Shown piece after piece: positions 33,809 to 41,312 of a stretch of DNA of 64,000 bases. The notes under the pieces are model-generated. The model saw nothing but the letters and a program-made list of their open reading frames with translations. It was not told the DNA's origin and made no database searches. The stretch lies in contig JAUNGM010000001.1 in NCBI GenBank assembly GCA_030524545.1, positions 62,001-126,000 on the forward strand, read 5' to 3'. Origin of the DNA: Eubacteriales bacterium (GTDB taxonomy: Bacteria > Bacillota > Clostridia > Lachnospirales > Lachnospiraceae). Position 1 is the first letter of the stretch. Each line of letters opens with the position of its first letter. The translations under genes and the position numbers were made by a program.

Positions 33809-35194
33809 TCAGACCCAGTTTACAAAGAACACGTGGTCTTTGTACTTAAAATATTCAACCTTGTTAAAATTTAAAGGCTGTTTCCAGAAAGAAGATTCCA
33901 TCATAAAATACATATAATTAAAATCTTTCTTAAATCCGGTAAGTTTTCTTGCCGTACCTTTTTTTACATAATTGTTAAAAATCTTTAATGCGGCATCCGC
34001 AGCTTTATAGGCCTGTGTCCGGTTCTCATACTGTCCCTTGATCCGCTTAAGCAGCGCACCATTTTTGACTACGGAATACTGCGCAGAGGTACTGCCCTGC
34101 CTGAGTTCTTCGTAAATGACATACCGTACCTCAGAGGGGAATTCCTTGTTTTTCTCAATAGTACGGTTAAGCACACACAGAGCAACTGCTTCCATACCGA
34201 TCAGTCCCTGGTTACCTGCCTCTGATTCACAAAGAGCAGCCAGAAGATCCCTGTCCGTCACCTTGCCGTTTGCAACACCCGGATGTTCAATGAATTCCTT
34301 TGCCAGATAGTAGTATTTCTTATTCTTGGAATCATAGACCTTTACATTATTGTTGGTAACCGTATATTTGGTTGCCTTGGCAACACCATTGGAATCAAAG
34401 GTATATGCTTTACCGTCAATTACCAAAGTAGTATTGCGGTACAATACTCCCTTGCTGTCAAGATAGTATTTCTTGCCGCTCACCGTCAGCCAGCCTGTTC
34501 GTGCCCTGCCATTCGTTTTTGCGAAATAATACTTCTTGCCGCTTAATGTCAGCCAGCCTTTTTGATATCGGATGCCTGTACTTTTATTCAGGTAGAAGTA
34601 ATAGTTTCCGATTTTTTGAAGACCGGTCAGCATAACACCCGTATCTTTTTTAAAATACCGGTAATTACTTGTACCGGATTTCTGCCATCCGGTCAGCATT
34701 CTGCCTGTGGTCTTGCTGAAATAGCGTTTCTGGTTCCTGCTGTCTGTCAGCCAGCCCTTGGCCATGATTCCGGCCCCTTTGGAAAAGTAATATTTATAGC
34801 CGGAAGAATCCGTCATCCAGCCCCTTACCATCAGGCCTGTTTCCGGGTCAAAATACCGTGTATTCCCGGCTGAGTCTTTCAGAAAACCCGTCACCATGTA
34901 ACCCTTGCCGCTGGTGAAATAGCGGATTTTCTGACCCTTGCTGTCTTTCATCCAGCCTTTGAGCTGAACCCCCGTCTTTTTATCAAAGTAATATTTCTTG
35001 CCGTTTAAAGTCAGGAATCCTTTTGCTTTCTGGCCATTGGATTTTATGTAATATGTCTTGCCGCCCACCGTTTTAAATCCGGCAGTTGCGGCCTGTGTTT
35101 CCCTGGCCGTAGAAGGAATCATCGCACTCACGCCAAATAACAGAAGCGCCAGGAGACATGCCCGCAAACATTTCTTCCACGTTTCTCTCTTCAT
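33809..35194 (-). CDS. Secreted cell-wall hydrolase (SleB-like) with choline/glucan-binding-type repeats
   Basis: 461 residues with a signal peptide (LRACLLALLLFGVSAMIPSTA). Residues about 40-290 hold some twelve tandem aromatic repeats of the CW_binding type (for example GWMTDSSGYKYYFSKGAG and GWLTLSGKKYYFAKTNG), which in other proteins bind choline or glucan. The C-terminal domain (ALCESEAGNQGLIGMEAVALCVLNR) matches the Hydrolase_2/SleB cortex-lytic enzyme fold, with the conserved Glu in SEAGNQG. It probably cleaves peptidoglycan outside the cell. It has a perfect consensus promoter at 35281-35309 and a leader of about 80 nt. No clear terminator was found. Confidence 0.85.
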   Translation of the reverse strand: MKRETWKKCLRACLLALLLFGVSAMIPSTARETQAATAGFKTVGGKTYYIKSNGQKAKGFLTLNGKKYYFDKKTGVQLKGWMKDSKGQKIRYFTSGKGYMVTGFLKDSAGNTRYFDPETGLMVRGWMTDSSGYKYYFSKGAGIMAKGWLTDSRNQKRYFSKTTGRMLTGWQKSGTSNYRYFKKDTGVMLTGLQKIGNYYFYLNKSTGIRYQKGWLTLSGKKYYFAKTNGRARTGWLTVSGKKYYLDSKGVLYRNTTLVIDGKAYTFDSNGVAKATKYTVTNNNVKVYDSKNKKYYYLAKEFIEHPGVANGKVTDRDLLAALCESEAGNQGLIGMEAVALCVLNRTIEKNKEFPSEVRYVIYEELRQGSTSAQYSVVKNGALLKRIKGQYENRTQAYKAADAALKIFNNYVKKGTARKLTGFKKDFNYMYFMMESSFWKQPLNFNKVEYFKYKDHVFFVNWV

Positions 35195-35261
35195 ACCTTT
35201 TCCTCATCTCTTCCTTAACTTTCTGTCGAAATGTGTCAAAAACATTTCACAGATTACAGAA

Positions 35262-35290
35262 TTGTTACATGTCTGTTCACATTATAAAAT
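35262..35290 (+). promoter_or_regulatory. Probable promoter of the HCB13-like gene
   Basis: Plus strand: -35 TTGTTA (35262-35267), 17-nt spacer, -10 TAAAAT (35285-35290). It overlaps the divergent promoter of the hydrolase, with the two -10 boxes sharing bases. Confidence 0.55.
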
Positions 35291-35309
35291 AATTTCATAT
35301 TCGTGTCAA
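35281..35309 (-). promoter_or_regulatory. Perfect consensus promoter of the cell-wall hydrolase
   Basis: Minus strand: TTGACA (35309-35304), 17-nt spacer, TATAAT (35286-35281), an exact sigma-A consensus. Confidence 0.9.
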
Positions 35310-35381
35310 CTATTTCTGTGTCACCACCTGCCTGTCCCCTTCATAGTATGGAGTGTAAAACAAATTTTGGAGGATTTATCA

Positions 35382-35672
35382 ATGAGTGATTTAGCTGCAA
35401 CAAACTGCGGATGTGCTGAGGAAAGATGTGGATGCGGATGCGCTGAAGAAAGATGTGGATGCGGAAACGGTTTTGGTTTCGGCGGATTTGGTAACAGCTC
35501 CTGCAGCTGCATTCTCTGGATCATCATTCTCTTTGCACTGTGCGGCAACAACGGCTGTGGCAGCAACAACGGCTGCGGATGCGGCAACAATGGTGATTGC
35601 TGCTGGATTATCATTGTCCTGCTTCTGTTATGCGGCAATGGTTTCGGCAACGGCTGCGGATGCGGATGCTAA
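35382..35672 (+). CDS. Small Cys/Gly/Asn-rich repetitive protein (HCB13-like)
   Basis: 96 residues from the ATG at 35382, supported by TTGGAGGA 8 nt upstream; the longer in-frame reading is rejected. Composition is extreme: a CGCAEERCGCG duplication, NGFGFGGFG, two hydrophobic segments CILWIIILFALCG and CCWIIIVLLLLCG, and a GCGCGC end. Automated pipelines label such Lachnospiraceae proteins chorion class high-cysteine HCB protein 13; no function has been shown. The two hydrophobic stretches and many cysteines suggest a cross-linked surface or spore-coat component, but that is inference. It is divergent from the SleB-like hydrolase. Confidence 0.8.
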   Translation: MSDLAATNCGCAEERCGCGCAEERCGCGNGFGFGGFGNSSCSCILWIIILFALCGNNGCGSNNGCGCGNNGDCCWIIIVLLLLCGNGFGNGCGCGC

Positions 35673-35730
35673 TTCATGCCTGACCGAAAGAAGATTCTCC
35701 GGATCTTCTTTCAGGTATCCCGGCAATCTA

Positions 35731-35756
35731 AAGGCAGAGGTTAATCCCTCTGCCTT
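35731..35756. terminator. Convergent terminator after the HCB13-like gene
   Basis: Stem AAGGCAGAGG / CCTCTGCCTT followed by TTCC on the plus strand and TTTAG on the minus strand. A further 10-bp hairpin (GAAAGAAGAT / ATCTTCTTTC) lies just upstream near 35687-35713. Confidence 0.75.
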
Positions 35757-35884
35757 TTCCATTTGCCTTCATATTTTTCTGCTTTTTTTCTTGTCTCCCG
35801 CTCTGTTTTCTTCTTCAGACATTCCAGATCCAACTCATAAATCGCATTCCCATCTATTACAAGCTTCTGCTTTTTTTCTTCCAT
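35741..35884 (-). CDS. Small conserved-looking charged protein of unknown function
   Basis: 47 codons starting MEEKKQKLVIDGNAIYELD and ending in a lysine/arginine-rich helix (KKAEKYEGKWKRQRD). It is preceded by GAAAGGATG at suitable spacing. The protein is strongly charged and probably helical, with one cysteine. The last codons lie in the stem of the terminator at 35731-35756, so the stop codon is inside the hairpin loop region. The ribosome site and biased composition favour a real gene. I do not recognise the family. Confidence 0.6.
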   Translation of the reverse strand: MEEKKQKLVIDGNAIYELDLECLKKKTERETRKKAEKYEGKWKRQRD

Positions 35885-35992
35885 CAAATTTCATCCTTTC
35901 ATAAACTTTTCCTTTTTTATCATATGTCAGGACATCCATATCCGTCATACATTATGGTTAGAAAGCATAGAATTTCAGAAAAGGAGGCACCC

Positions 35993-36349
35993 ATGAATTC
36001 GTCTGAAAATTCCCCTTCAGAACAGGATTTTATCGGCCAGACTGCCCTGGATCAGATGGTAGGCAGTGACCGTTGTCAAATGCTGAAAGCAGCCATCCCC
36101 TATCTGCCGCCGTCAGGGCGCCGGTTTGTTTCCCTGTACACCAAGGTACAGGAACTTGCCAATACCGTGGAGCTTTTTTCTCCCAGCAATCAAAGTATGG
36201 AAATGTGTGCAGCTTCAGTCCCGAATACGGACACTCTGTCCATGCTGCAGGATATCCGCAGATTCTGCTATGGTGAAAGCCGTAAAAAGCTGGATGAAAT
36301 GGTAAATATGATGGCAGTTGTTCAGATGCTGCAGATGCTGCGCCAGTAA
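35993..36349 (+). CDS. Hypothetical Met-rich helical protein A
   Basis: 118 residues from the ATG at 35993 (AGGAGG 6 nt upstream; the longer ORF to 35924 has no ribosome site). No signal peptide or membrane segment is seen. The middle has MLKAAIPYLPPSGRRFVSLY and the C-terminus is methionine-rich (MVNMMAVVQMLQMLRQ). Its C-terminal helix resembles that of the next gene, suggesting a related pair. A CATACATT sequence at 35946-35953 looks like a sporulation sigma-E -10 box but lacks a matching -35. Function unknown. Confidence 0.72.
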   Translation: MNSSENSPSEQDFIGQTALDQMVGSDRCQMLKAAIPYLPPSGRRFVSLYTKVQELANTVELFSPSNQSMEMCAASVPNTDTLSMLQDIRRFCYGESRKKLDEMVNMMAVVQMLQMLRQ

Positions 36350-36401
36350 AATGGCTGATCAAAAACCAATTCAGTATTTAGGAAAAGAAAGGAAAACCGC
36401 T

Positions 36402-36683
36402 ATGAGTGATGTAAACGAAGACTGGAAAGACAACCCGAGATTAAACGGGATGGACAAAACCAAGCTGGATATGCTCCAGCATCTTGCAGAACAGGGGAAT
36501 GGAAAAAGTGCATCCGATATGCTGCCATTCCTTATGAATGCAGCTTCCCAGGGGCGGAACAGCGGGTTAAACTTCTCCTCCCAGGAAATCTCCACCATCA
36601 TCGAGGTTCTGAAAATGGGAAAGTCTCCCCAGGAGGCTGCCAAGCTGGATCGTATTGTAAACCTCATGAAAATGATCCGCTGA
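36402..36683 (+). CDS. Hypothetical Met-rich helical protein B
   Basis: 93 residues from the ATG at 36402, with AAAGGA upstream. Predicted soluble and helical: LDMLQHLAEQGNGKSASDML, then a C-terminal IVNLMKMIR similar to the end of the preceding gene product. It is 52 nt downstream of that gene, on the same strand, so the two are likely cotranscribed. No recognised domain. The asparagine/glutamine-rich centre and methionines are its only marked features. Confidence 0.72.
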   Translation: MSDVNEDWKDNPRLNGMDKTKLDMLQHLAEQGNGKSASDMLPFLMNAASQGRNSGLNFSSQEISTIIEVLKMGKSPQEAAKLDRIVNLMKMIR

Positions 36684-36707
36684 TATATTTCCGCATACGG
36701 AGAAAAC

Positions 36708-36746
36708 TGCCGCCTGTCCTGCAATTCATGCAGCACAGGCGGCAGC
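36708..36746 (-). terminator. Terminator of the yicC-to-cinA operon
   Basis: A 17-bp stem with one mismatch (CTGCCGCCTGT...ACAGGCGGCAG) is followed by TTTTCTCC on the minus strand. It sits 32 nt beyond cinA and faces the convergent small genes; no U-tract on the plus strand. Confidence 0.82.
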
Positions 36747-36778
36747 CCAGTCTCTGAATCCTTTATCCTACATGGAAT

Positions 36779-38047
36779 TTACTCTTTTTTACTTACGCCT
36801 TCCAGCATACACTCCCTCAAAAAGGCAAGTGCATGAGCGGTTGACTGCTCACGGATCTTCGTACGGTTTCCGGTAAAATGAAATTCCCGTGCGATTATCT
36901 TATCATTATAGCAGCATCCCATAAACACGGTCCCCACCGGTTTTTCCTTTGTGCCGCCATCCGGGCCGGCAATTCCCGTAACAGACAGACAGATATCAGA
37001 TTTTGCGGCTGCACATCCTCCTCGTGCCATCTCCTTGGCACATTTCTCCGATACTGCACCGCAAGCCTTCAGCGTTGTTTTCTTCACTCCAAGGAACTTT
37101 CTTTTGGCACGGTTGCTGTATGTCACGAAACCATGGCCAAATACCTCGGAAGCTCCCGGCACATTTACAATCCTTGCCGCAATCTCACCGCCTGTACAGG
37201 ACTCTGCCAGAGCCAGAGTCAATCCCTGATCCTTCAGCATATCCACAACCGCCTCTTCCAGCGTCTTATCCTCATCCGTAGCAAAAATGTTTTTACCGAA
37301 ACGTGTTTTGAGTTCATGGACTACCGGTTTGATCAGTTTACGGCATTCTTTCTCGCTTTCTCCTTTGGCAGTGATACGCAGATGCACTTCTCCCGTTTTG
37401 GCATATGGCGCAATGGTCGGGTTGCTCTGCTCCTCAATCAGATCCTGGATTTCTTCTGCCACCTGACTCTCTCCAATGCTGCAGATCTTGACCATTTGAG
37501 AAAAAATAATTTCCGGCTGCAGTCTGCGCAGATAAGGAAATACCTCTTCCTCAAACATAGGCTTCATTTCCATCGGCGGCCCCGGAAGAAGCACGGCAAT
37601 TTTTCCGTTCTTTTCCATGATCAGGCCCGGAGCAGTACCGTTGTGATTGTCAAGGACAAGAGCACCTTCCGGAACCATCGCCTGCTTGTAATTGTTTGCA
37701 GTGATCCTCCTCTGTGCATTATTCTTTTCATACTGCTTCAGATAAGCTTCCAGAAGCTCCCGGGAATGAGGGTCTTCTACAAGCGGAAATCCCATAACGT
37801 CTGCTGTCACTTCTTTTGTCAGATCATCTTCCGTAGGACCAAGTCCGCCGGTCAGGATCACAACATCCGAACGATCCAGAGCTGTTTTGATCACAGCTTT
37901 CATACGTTCCTCATTGTCTCCTACCACTGTCTGATAATAGACAGATAAGCCAAGCTGCGCACATTTCTCAGAAAGGTACGCGCTGTTTGTATTTACAATG
38001 TTCCCCAACAGTATTTCGGTTCCTACGGAAATCAATTCTGTAACCAT
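36779..38047 (-). CDS. cinA: CinA: nicotinamide-nucleotide amidase / ADP-ribose pyrophosphatase family
   Basis: 422 residues. The N-terminal MoCF-type domain starts VTELISVGTEILLGNIVNTN and has ILTGGLGPTEDDLTKE and LLPGPPMEM. The C-terminal CinA domain (ALAESCTGGEIAARIVNVPGAS, then SVTGIAGPDGGTKEKPVGTVF) is the NMN/NaMN deamidase that recycles pyridine nucleotides. It is the last gene of the operon, 27 nt after pgsA, an order kept in many Clostridia (often followed by recA, which is not here). Confidence 0.93.
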   Translation of the reverse strand: MVTELISVGTEILLGNIVNTNSAYLSEKCAQLGLSVYYQTVVGDNEERMKAVIKTALDRSDVVILTGGLGPTEDDLTKEVTADVMGFPLVEDPHSRELLEAYLKQYEKNNAQRRITANNYKQAMVPEGALVLDNHNGTAPGLIMEKNGKIAVLLPGPPMEMKPMFEEEVFPYLRRLQPEIIFSQMVKICSIGESQVAEEIQDLIEEQSNPTIAPYAKTGEVHLRITAKGESEKECRKLIKPVVHELKTRFGKNIFATDEDKTLEEAVVDMLKDQGLTLALAESCTGGEIAARIVNVPGASEVFGHGFVTYSNRAKRKFLGVKKTTLKACGAVSEKCAKEMARGGCAAAKSDICLSVTGIAGPDGGTKEKPVGTVFMGCCYNDKIIAREFHFTGNRTKIREQSTAHALAFLRECMLEGVSKKE

Positions 38048-38074
38048 GTTTCTTCTTCCTTTCTAATGCAGGCA

Positions 38075-38614
38075 CTACTCCTGCATGGACAGAACGTTTC
38101 TGTTCTGTGCAATATACGTTACCAGTGAAACTATTGTCAAAGCCAGGGACAGCCAGATAAAGACCGTTTCAAGCACGTCAAATGCACCGCCGAAATCCAG
38201 AATCAGCAAAATGATCATGACCATCTGAGATACGGTCTTAAATTTGCCCCAGTAATTGGCAGCGATAACAATGCCATTCTCTGCAGCGATCAGACGAAAA
38301 CCGCTGATAATGAACTCTCTTGCAATGATGATGATCACGATCCATGCCTCCAGCTTGTCAAGCTCCACGAGACAGATCAATGCGGAACAAACAAGAAGCT
38401 TGTCTGCCAGAGGATCCATAAATTTGCCGAAATTGGTCACCAGATTATTTTTTCTTGCCAGATATCCGTCAAACCAATCTGTAATGCTGGCAATCACAAA
38501 GATACCCAGGGATATGTAGCGGTTCGCATCACCGCCCCATTCCGTCAGAAGAAAAATTACCAGAAACGGCACAAGTATCATTCTTGCCACAGTTAATTTA
38601 TTCGGTGTATTCAT
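38075..38614 (-). CDS. pgsA: CDP-diacylglycerol-glycerol-3-phosphate 3-phosphatidyltransferase
   Basis: Makes phosphatidylglycerol phosphate, the precursor of PG and cardiolipin. 179 residues with four to six membrane segments. The CDP-alcohol phosphatidyltransferase motif is intact: SITDWFDGYLARKNN followed by FGKFMDPLADKLL, giving the conserved Asp residues. Its start overlaps the 3' end of rimO by 17 nt. cls at 22998 acts downstream in the same pathway. Confidence 0.94.
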   Translation of the reverse strand: MNTPNKLTVARMILVPFLVIFLLTEWGGDANRYISLGIFVIASITDWFDGYLARKNNLVTNFGKFMDPLADKLLVCSALICLVELDKLEAWIVIIIIAREFIISGFRLIAAENGIVIAANYWGKFKTVSQMVMIILLILDFGGAFDVLETVFIWLSLALTIVSLVTYIAQNRNVLSMQE

Positions 38615-39935
38615 CAGCCAACTCTCCTATCAAATCATATTCCAGTGCTCCGGTCACCCGCACTCTTGCAAAATCTCCGGTCATCAGGAGTTCTCCTGTC
38701 TGTACAAAAATATAGCCGTCCACCTTCGGTGCATCGCCATACGTACGCCCGATATAGGCACTCTCCCCCGACACCTTGCCTTCGATCATGACCAGCACCT
38801 CCTGGCCAATACGGGCATTCCCCTTATCCAGGGAGACTTCCTGCTGAAGCTCCATCAGTTCGTCACGACGTTCTTCCTTCACTTCCTCCGGAATCTGATC
38901 CGGCATAGCCGCTGCCGGTGTCCCTTCTTCCGGTGAATATGTAAAAACTCCGAGACGGTCAAATTCCATTTCATCCACAAATTCCAGCAGTTCCTGATGA
39001 TCTTCTTCGGTTTCTCCCGGAAAACCTGTAATCAGTGTTGTGCGGAGAATCATATCCGGTATTTCTCTCCGAAGTTTGGATACGATTGCCTGAAGCTCTG
39101 CTTTTGTGGTTCTCCGTCCCATTCTCTTCAGGATGCGGTCGCTCGCGTGCTGGATGGGCAGATCCAGATAATGACAGACCTTTTTTTCTTTTTTTATTAC
39201 CTGAATCAATTCATCATAAATTTCCTCCAAGTAACAATAGAGCACACGGATCCAGCGTATCCCCGGAATCCGGCACAGCTCCCGCAAAAGCAGGTGAAGG
39301 GATTTCTCACCATAAAGGTCTTTTCCATAAACGGTAGTCTCCTGCGCTACCAGGATCAGTTCCTTCACACCTTTTTCCGCCATATCCTTCGCCTGGGCCA
39401 GAAGACGCTCCATCGGGACACTGCGGAATCTTCCCCGAAGGCTTGGAATAATACAGTAAGTACAGTGTTTATCACATCCCTCGGCAATTTTCAGATAACC
39501 ATAGTGTCCTCCTGTGGTAAGGATGCGGCTTCCTTCCGTATCCGGAAGATAATTGATATCCTTAAATTCCTGATATCTTCTGCCTGCATCCGCCTCCTCC
39601 ACGGCTTTTACAATTTCCTCATAGGAAGTGGTGCCAAGAACAGCATCCACCTCCGGAAGCTCATCCAGAATTTCCTGCTTATATCGCTGCGCCATGCAGC
39701 CGGTAACAATCAACACACGGCAGCTTCCGGATTTTCTGTACTCTGCCATCTCCAGGATTGTTTCCACGCTTTCTTCCCTGGCATCATTAATAAAACAGCA
39801 GGTGTTGACGATGATTGCTTCCGCCTTCTCCTCCTCATCGATGATCTCGTGTCCGTTTTTTGTAAGAAGGCCCAGCATTTCTTCGGAATCCGACAGATTC
39901 TTGTCACATCCCAGGGAAACAAAAAATATTTTCAT
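38598..39935 (-). CDS. rimO: Ribosomal protein S12 methylthiotransferase
   Basis: Radical-SAM enzyme adding a methylthio group to Asp of ribosomal protein S12. 445 residues from the ATG at 39935 (AGGAGAAATT upstream, MKIFFVSLGCDKNLSDSE). The N-terminal UPF0004 domain has three cluster cysteines (LGCDKN, VNTCCFI, VTGCMAQRY). The radical SAM motif is CDKHCTYCIIPSLRG, and a C-terminal TRAM domain follows. The SLGCDKNLSDSE start separates RimO from MiaB. It overlaps pgsA by 17 nt. Confidence 0.95.
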   Translation of the reverse strand: MKIFFVSLGCDKNLSDSEEMLGLLTKNGHEIIDEEEKAEAIIVNTCCFINDAREESVETILEMAEYRKSGSCRVLIVTGCMAQRYKQEILDELPEVDAVLGTTSYEEIVKAVEEADAGRRYQEFKDINYLPDTEGSRILTTGGHYGYLKIAEGCDKHCTYCIIPSLRGRFRSVPMERLLAQAKDMAEKGVKELILVAQETTVYGKDLYGEKSLHLLLRELCRIPGIRWIRVLYCYLEEIYDELIQVIKKEKKVCHYLDLPIQHASDRILKRMGRRTTKAELQAIVSKLRREIPDMILRTTLITGFPGETEEDHQELLEFVDEMEFDRLGVFTYSPEEGTPAAAMPDQIPEEVKEERRDELMELQQEVSLDKGNARIGQEVLVMIEGKVSGESAYIGRTYGDAPKVDGYIFVQTGELLMTGDFARVRVTGALEYDLIGELADEYTE

Positions 39936-39980
39936 AATTTCTCCTAATGCGCATAAAGGCTGCACAGGCAGCCTTTGTTT

Positions 39981-40316
39981 TTATGCTTCTTCAGTTGTTG
40001 CAGTTTCTTCCATGACTGCATCTGCCGCATCATCAGCTTCTGACGGTGCCTGTGCACTTTCAGACGCAGTCTCCTCCTCAGGAGCCTTGGCAATGATCTT
40101 TACCTTGCCTTTGTAGAATTCATCAATGGCTGTAGACAGCGGTTTCTTCCCTGCAGCACCTTCTACCATAGGCTCGGCACCGCCGATGATCTGACGTGCA
40201 CGCTTACTGGTAGCAAGTACCAGAGAATAACGGCTGTTCAGCATGATCGTGTTGTCGTCTTCCTCGCTGTTTGTATTAATTGCCTGAATTAATTCTGAAT
40301 AAGATGGATGTATCAT
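39981..40316 (-). CDS. rpoZ: DNA-directed RNA polymerase omega subunit
   Basis: 111 residues from the ATG at 40316 (MIHPSYSELIQAIN, AAGGAG upstream). Family signature SRYSLVLATSKRARQI is near residues 30-45 and KPLSTAIDEFYKGKV follows. A C-terminal tail of about 35 residues (APEEETASESAQAPSEADD...) is strongly acidic and longer than in the typical omega of about 70-90 residues; it is likely disordered. It follows gmk by 81 nt, the standard gmk-rpoZ order. Confidence 0.9.
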   Translation of the reverse strand: MIHPSYSELIQAINTNSEEDDNTIMLNSRYSLVLATSKRARQIIGGAEPMVEGAAGKKPLSTAIDEFYKGKVKIIAKAPEEETASESAQAPSEADDAADAVMEETATTEEA

Positions 40317-40397
40317 AGAAATCGTTCTCCTTTCTTCGGCCATGGGCCATACAGTTCTTATTTATATTTTGGAAAGGGTATTTGTTTTTTCTGATGT

Positions 40398-41030
40398 TCA
40401 GCTTTCAGAATGTATAAATGCCCTGGATTCCTCTTTGATCTTCTGTACAAAAGCCGTATTTCGCTCCATTCGGAAATGCTCGCTCATGATGATCCGGTGC
40501 ATGCGTTCCACACATTCATCCAAATCGTCATTCACAACAAGATAGTCGTAGGCATCCATACCCTCCGCTTCTTCTCCTGCACGGCTCATTCTGGACGCAA
40601 TTACCTCCGGAGTCTCAGTACCCCTTCCTTCCAGACGTTTCTTCAGCTCCTCCACGCTTGGCGGAGTGACAAAAACCAGCAGGGCTTCCGGAATCTTTTG
40701 CTTAACCTTCATTGCTCCCTGAATCTCGATTTCCAGAATCACATCCTTGCCTTCGGAAAGCTTCTCCTCCACATAGGAACGGGGTGTTCCATAATAATTC
40801 TCCACATAACGGGCGTACTCAATAAGAGCATCCTCCCTGATCAGCTTCTCAAATTCTTCTCTTGTACGAAAAAAATACTCTCTTCCGTCTTCTTCCCCCG
40901 GTCTGGGCTTCCTGGTCGTGACGGATACGGAAAGTGCATAATTTTCATAACGTTTCAGAAGTTCTTTCATGACCGTGCCTTTTCCTGCACCGGAAAAGCC
41001 GGAAACAACTACTAAGATTCCTTTACTCAT
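40398..41030 (-). CDS. gmk: Guanylate kinase
   Basis: Phosphorylates GMP to GDP. 210 residues from the ATG at 41030 (MSKGILVVVSGFSGAGKGT), with the P-loop GFSGAGKGT, SVTTRKPRPGEEDGREYFF (GMP binding) and LEIEIQGAMKVKQ. A longer ORF to 41120 would run into remA and is rejected. The start overlaps the remA stop by 8 nt, implying coupling. The C-terminal tail beyond about residue 195 is slightly extended. Confidence 0.95.
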   Translation of the reverse strand: MSKGILVVVSGFSGAGKGTVMKELLKRYENYALSVSVTTRKPRPGEEDGREYFFRTREEFEKLIREDALIEYARYVENYYGTPRSYVEEKLSEGKDVILEIEIQGAMKVKQKIPEALLVFVTPPSVEELKKRLEGRGTETPEVIASRMSRAGEEAEGMDAYDYLVVNDDLDECVERMHRIIMSEHFRMERNTAFVQKIKEESRAFIHSES

Positions 41031-41295
41031 GTCCCTCTCCCCTGTCTTCGAAATCATATACTTCTGCAAATCGTCTGGCAATGGTCTCCGGCTGCAGAGC
41101 CGAAAGCACCAGATAGTCATCGGATGTAACGATCACCGCTTTCGTCCTGCGCCCCTGCGTAGCATCCACCAGGGAGTTCGTCCCCTTTACACTCTGCACC
41201 ATCCGTTTCACCGGTGCGGCATCAGGACTGACCACTGCCACGATCTTATCTGAATTTACAACATTTCCAAAACCGATATTAATTAGTTTGGCCAT
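41023..41295 (-). CDS. remA: RemA family (DUF370) DNA-binding regulator
   Basis: 90 residues: MAKLINIGFGNVVNSDKIVAVVSPDAAPVK..., the full RemA/YlzA fold with conserved IGFGN and RMVQ. In Bacillus subtilis RemA activates extracellular matrix and osmoprotection genes; targets here are unknown. It lies between yicC (18 nt upstream) and gmk (8-nt overlap), its standard location in Firmicutes. Confidence 0.93.
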   Translation of the reverse strand: MAKLINIGFGNVVNSDKIVAVVSPDAAPVKRMVQSVKGTNSLVDATQGRRTKAVIVTSDDYLVLSALQPETIARRFAEVYDFEDRGEGHE

Positions 41296-41312
41296 ATAGA
41301 CGCCTTCCTCTG

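Noticed and set aside
36878-37948. 356-codon plus-strand frame opposite cinA
   Set aside because: Entirely antisense to cinA, with low-complexity, Cys/His-rich composition typical of a shadow frame.
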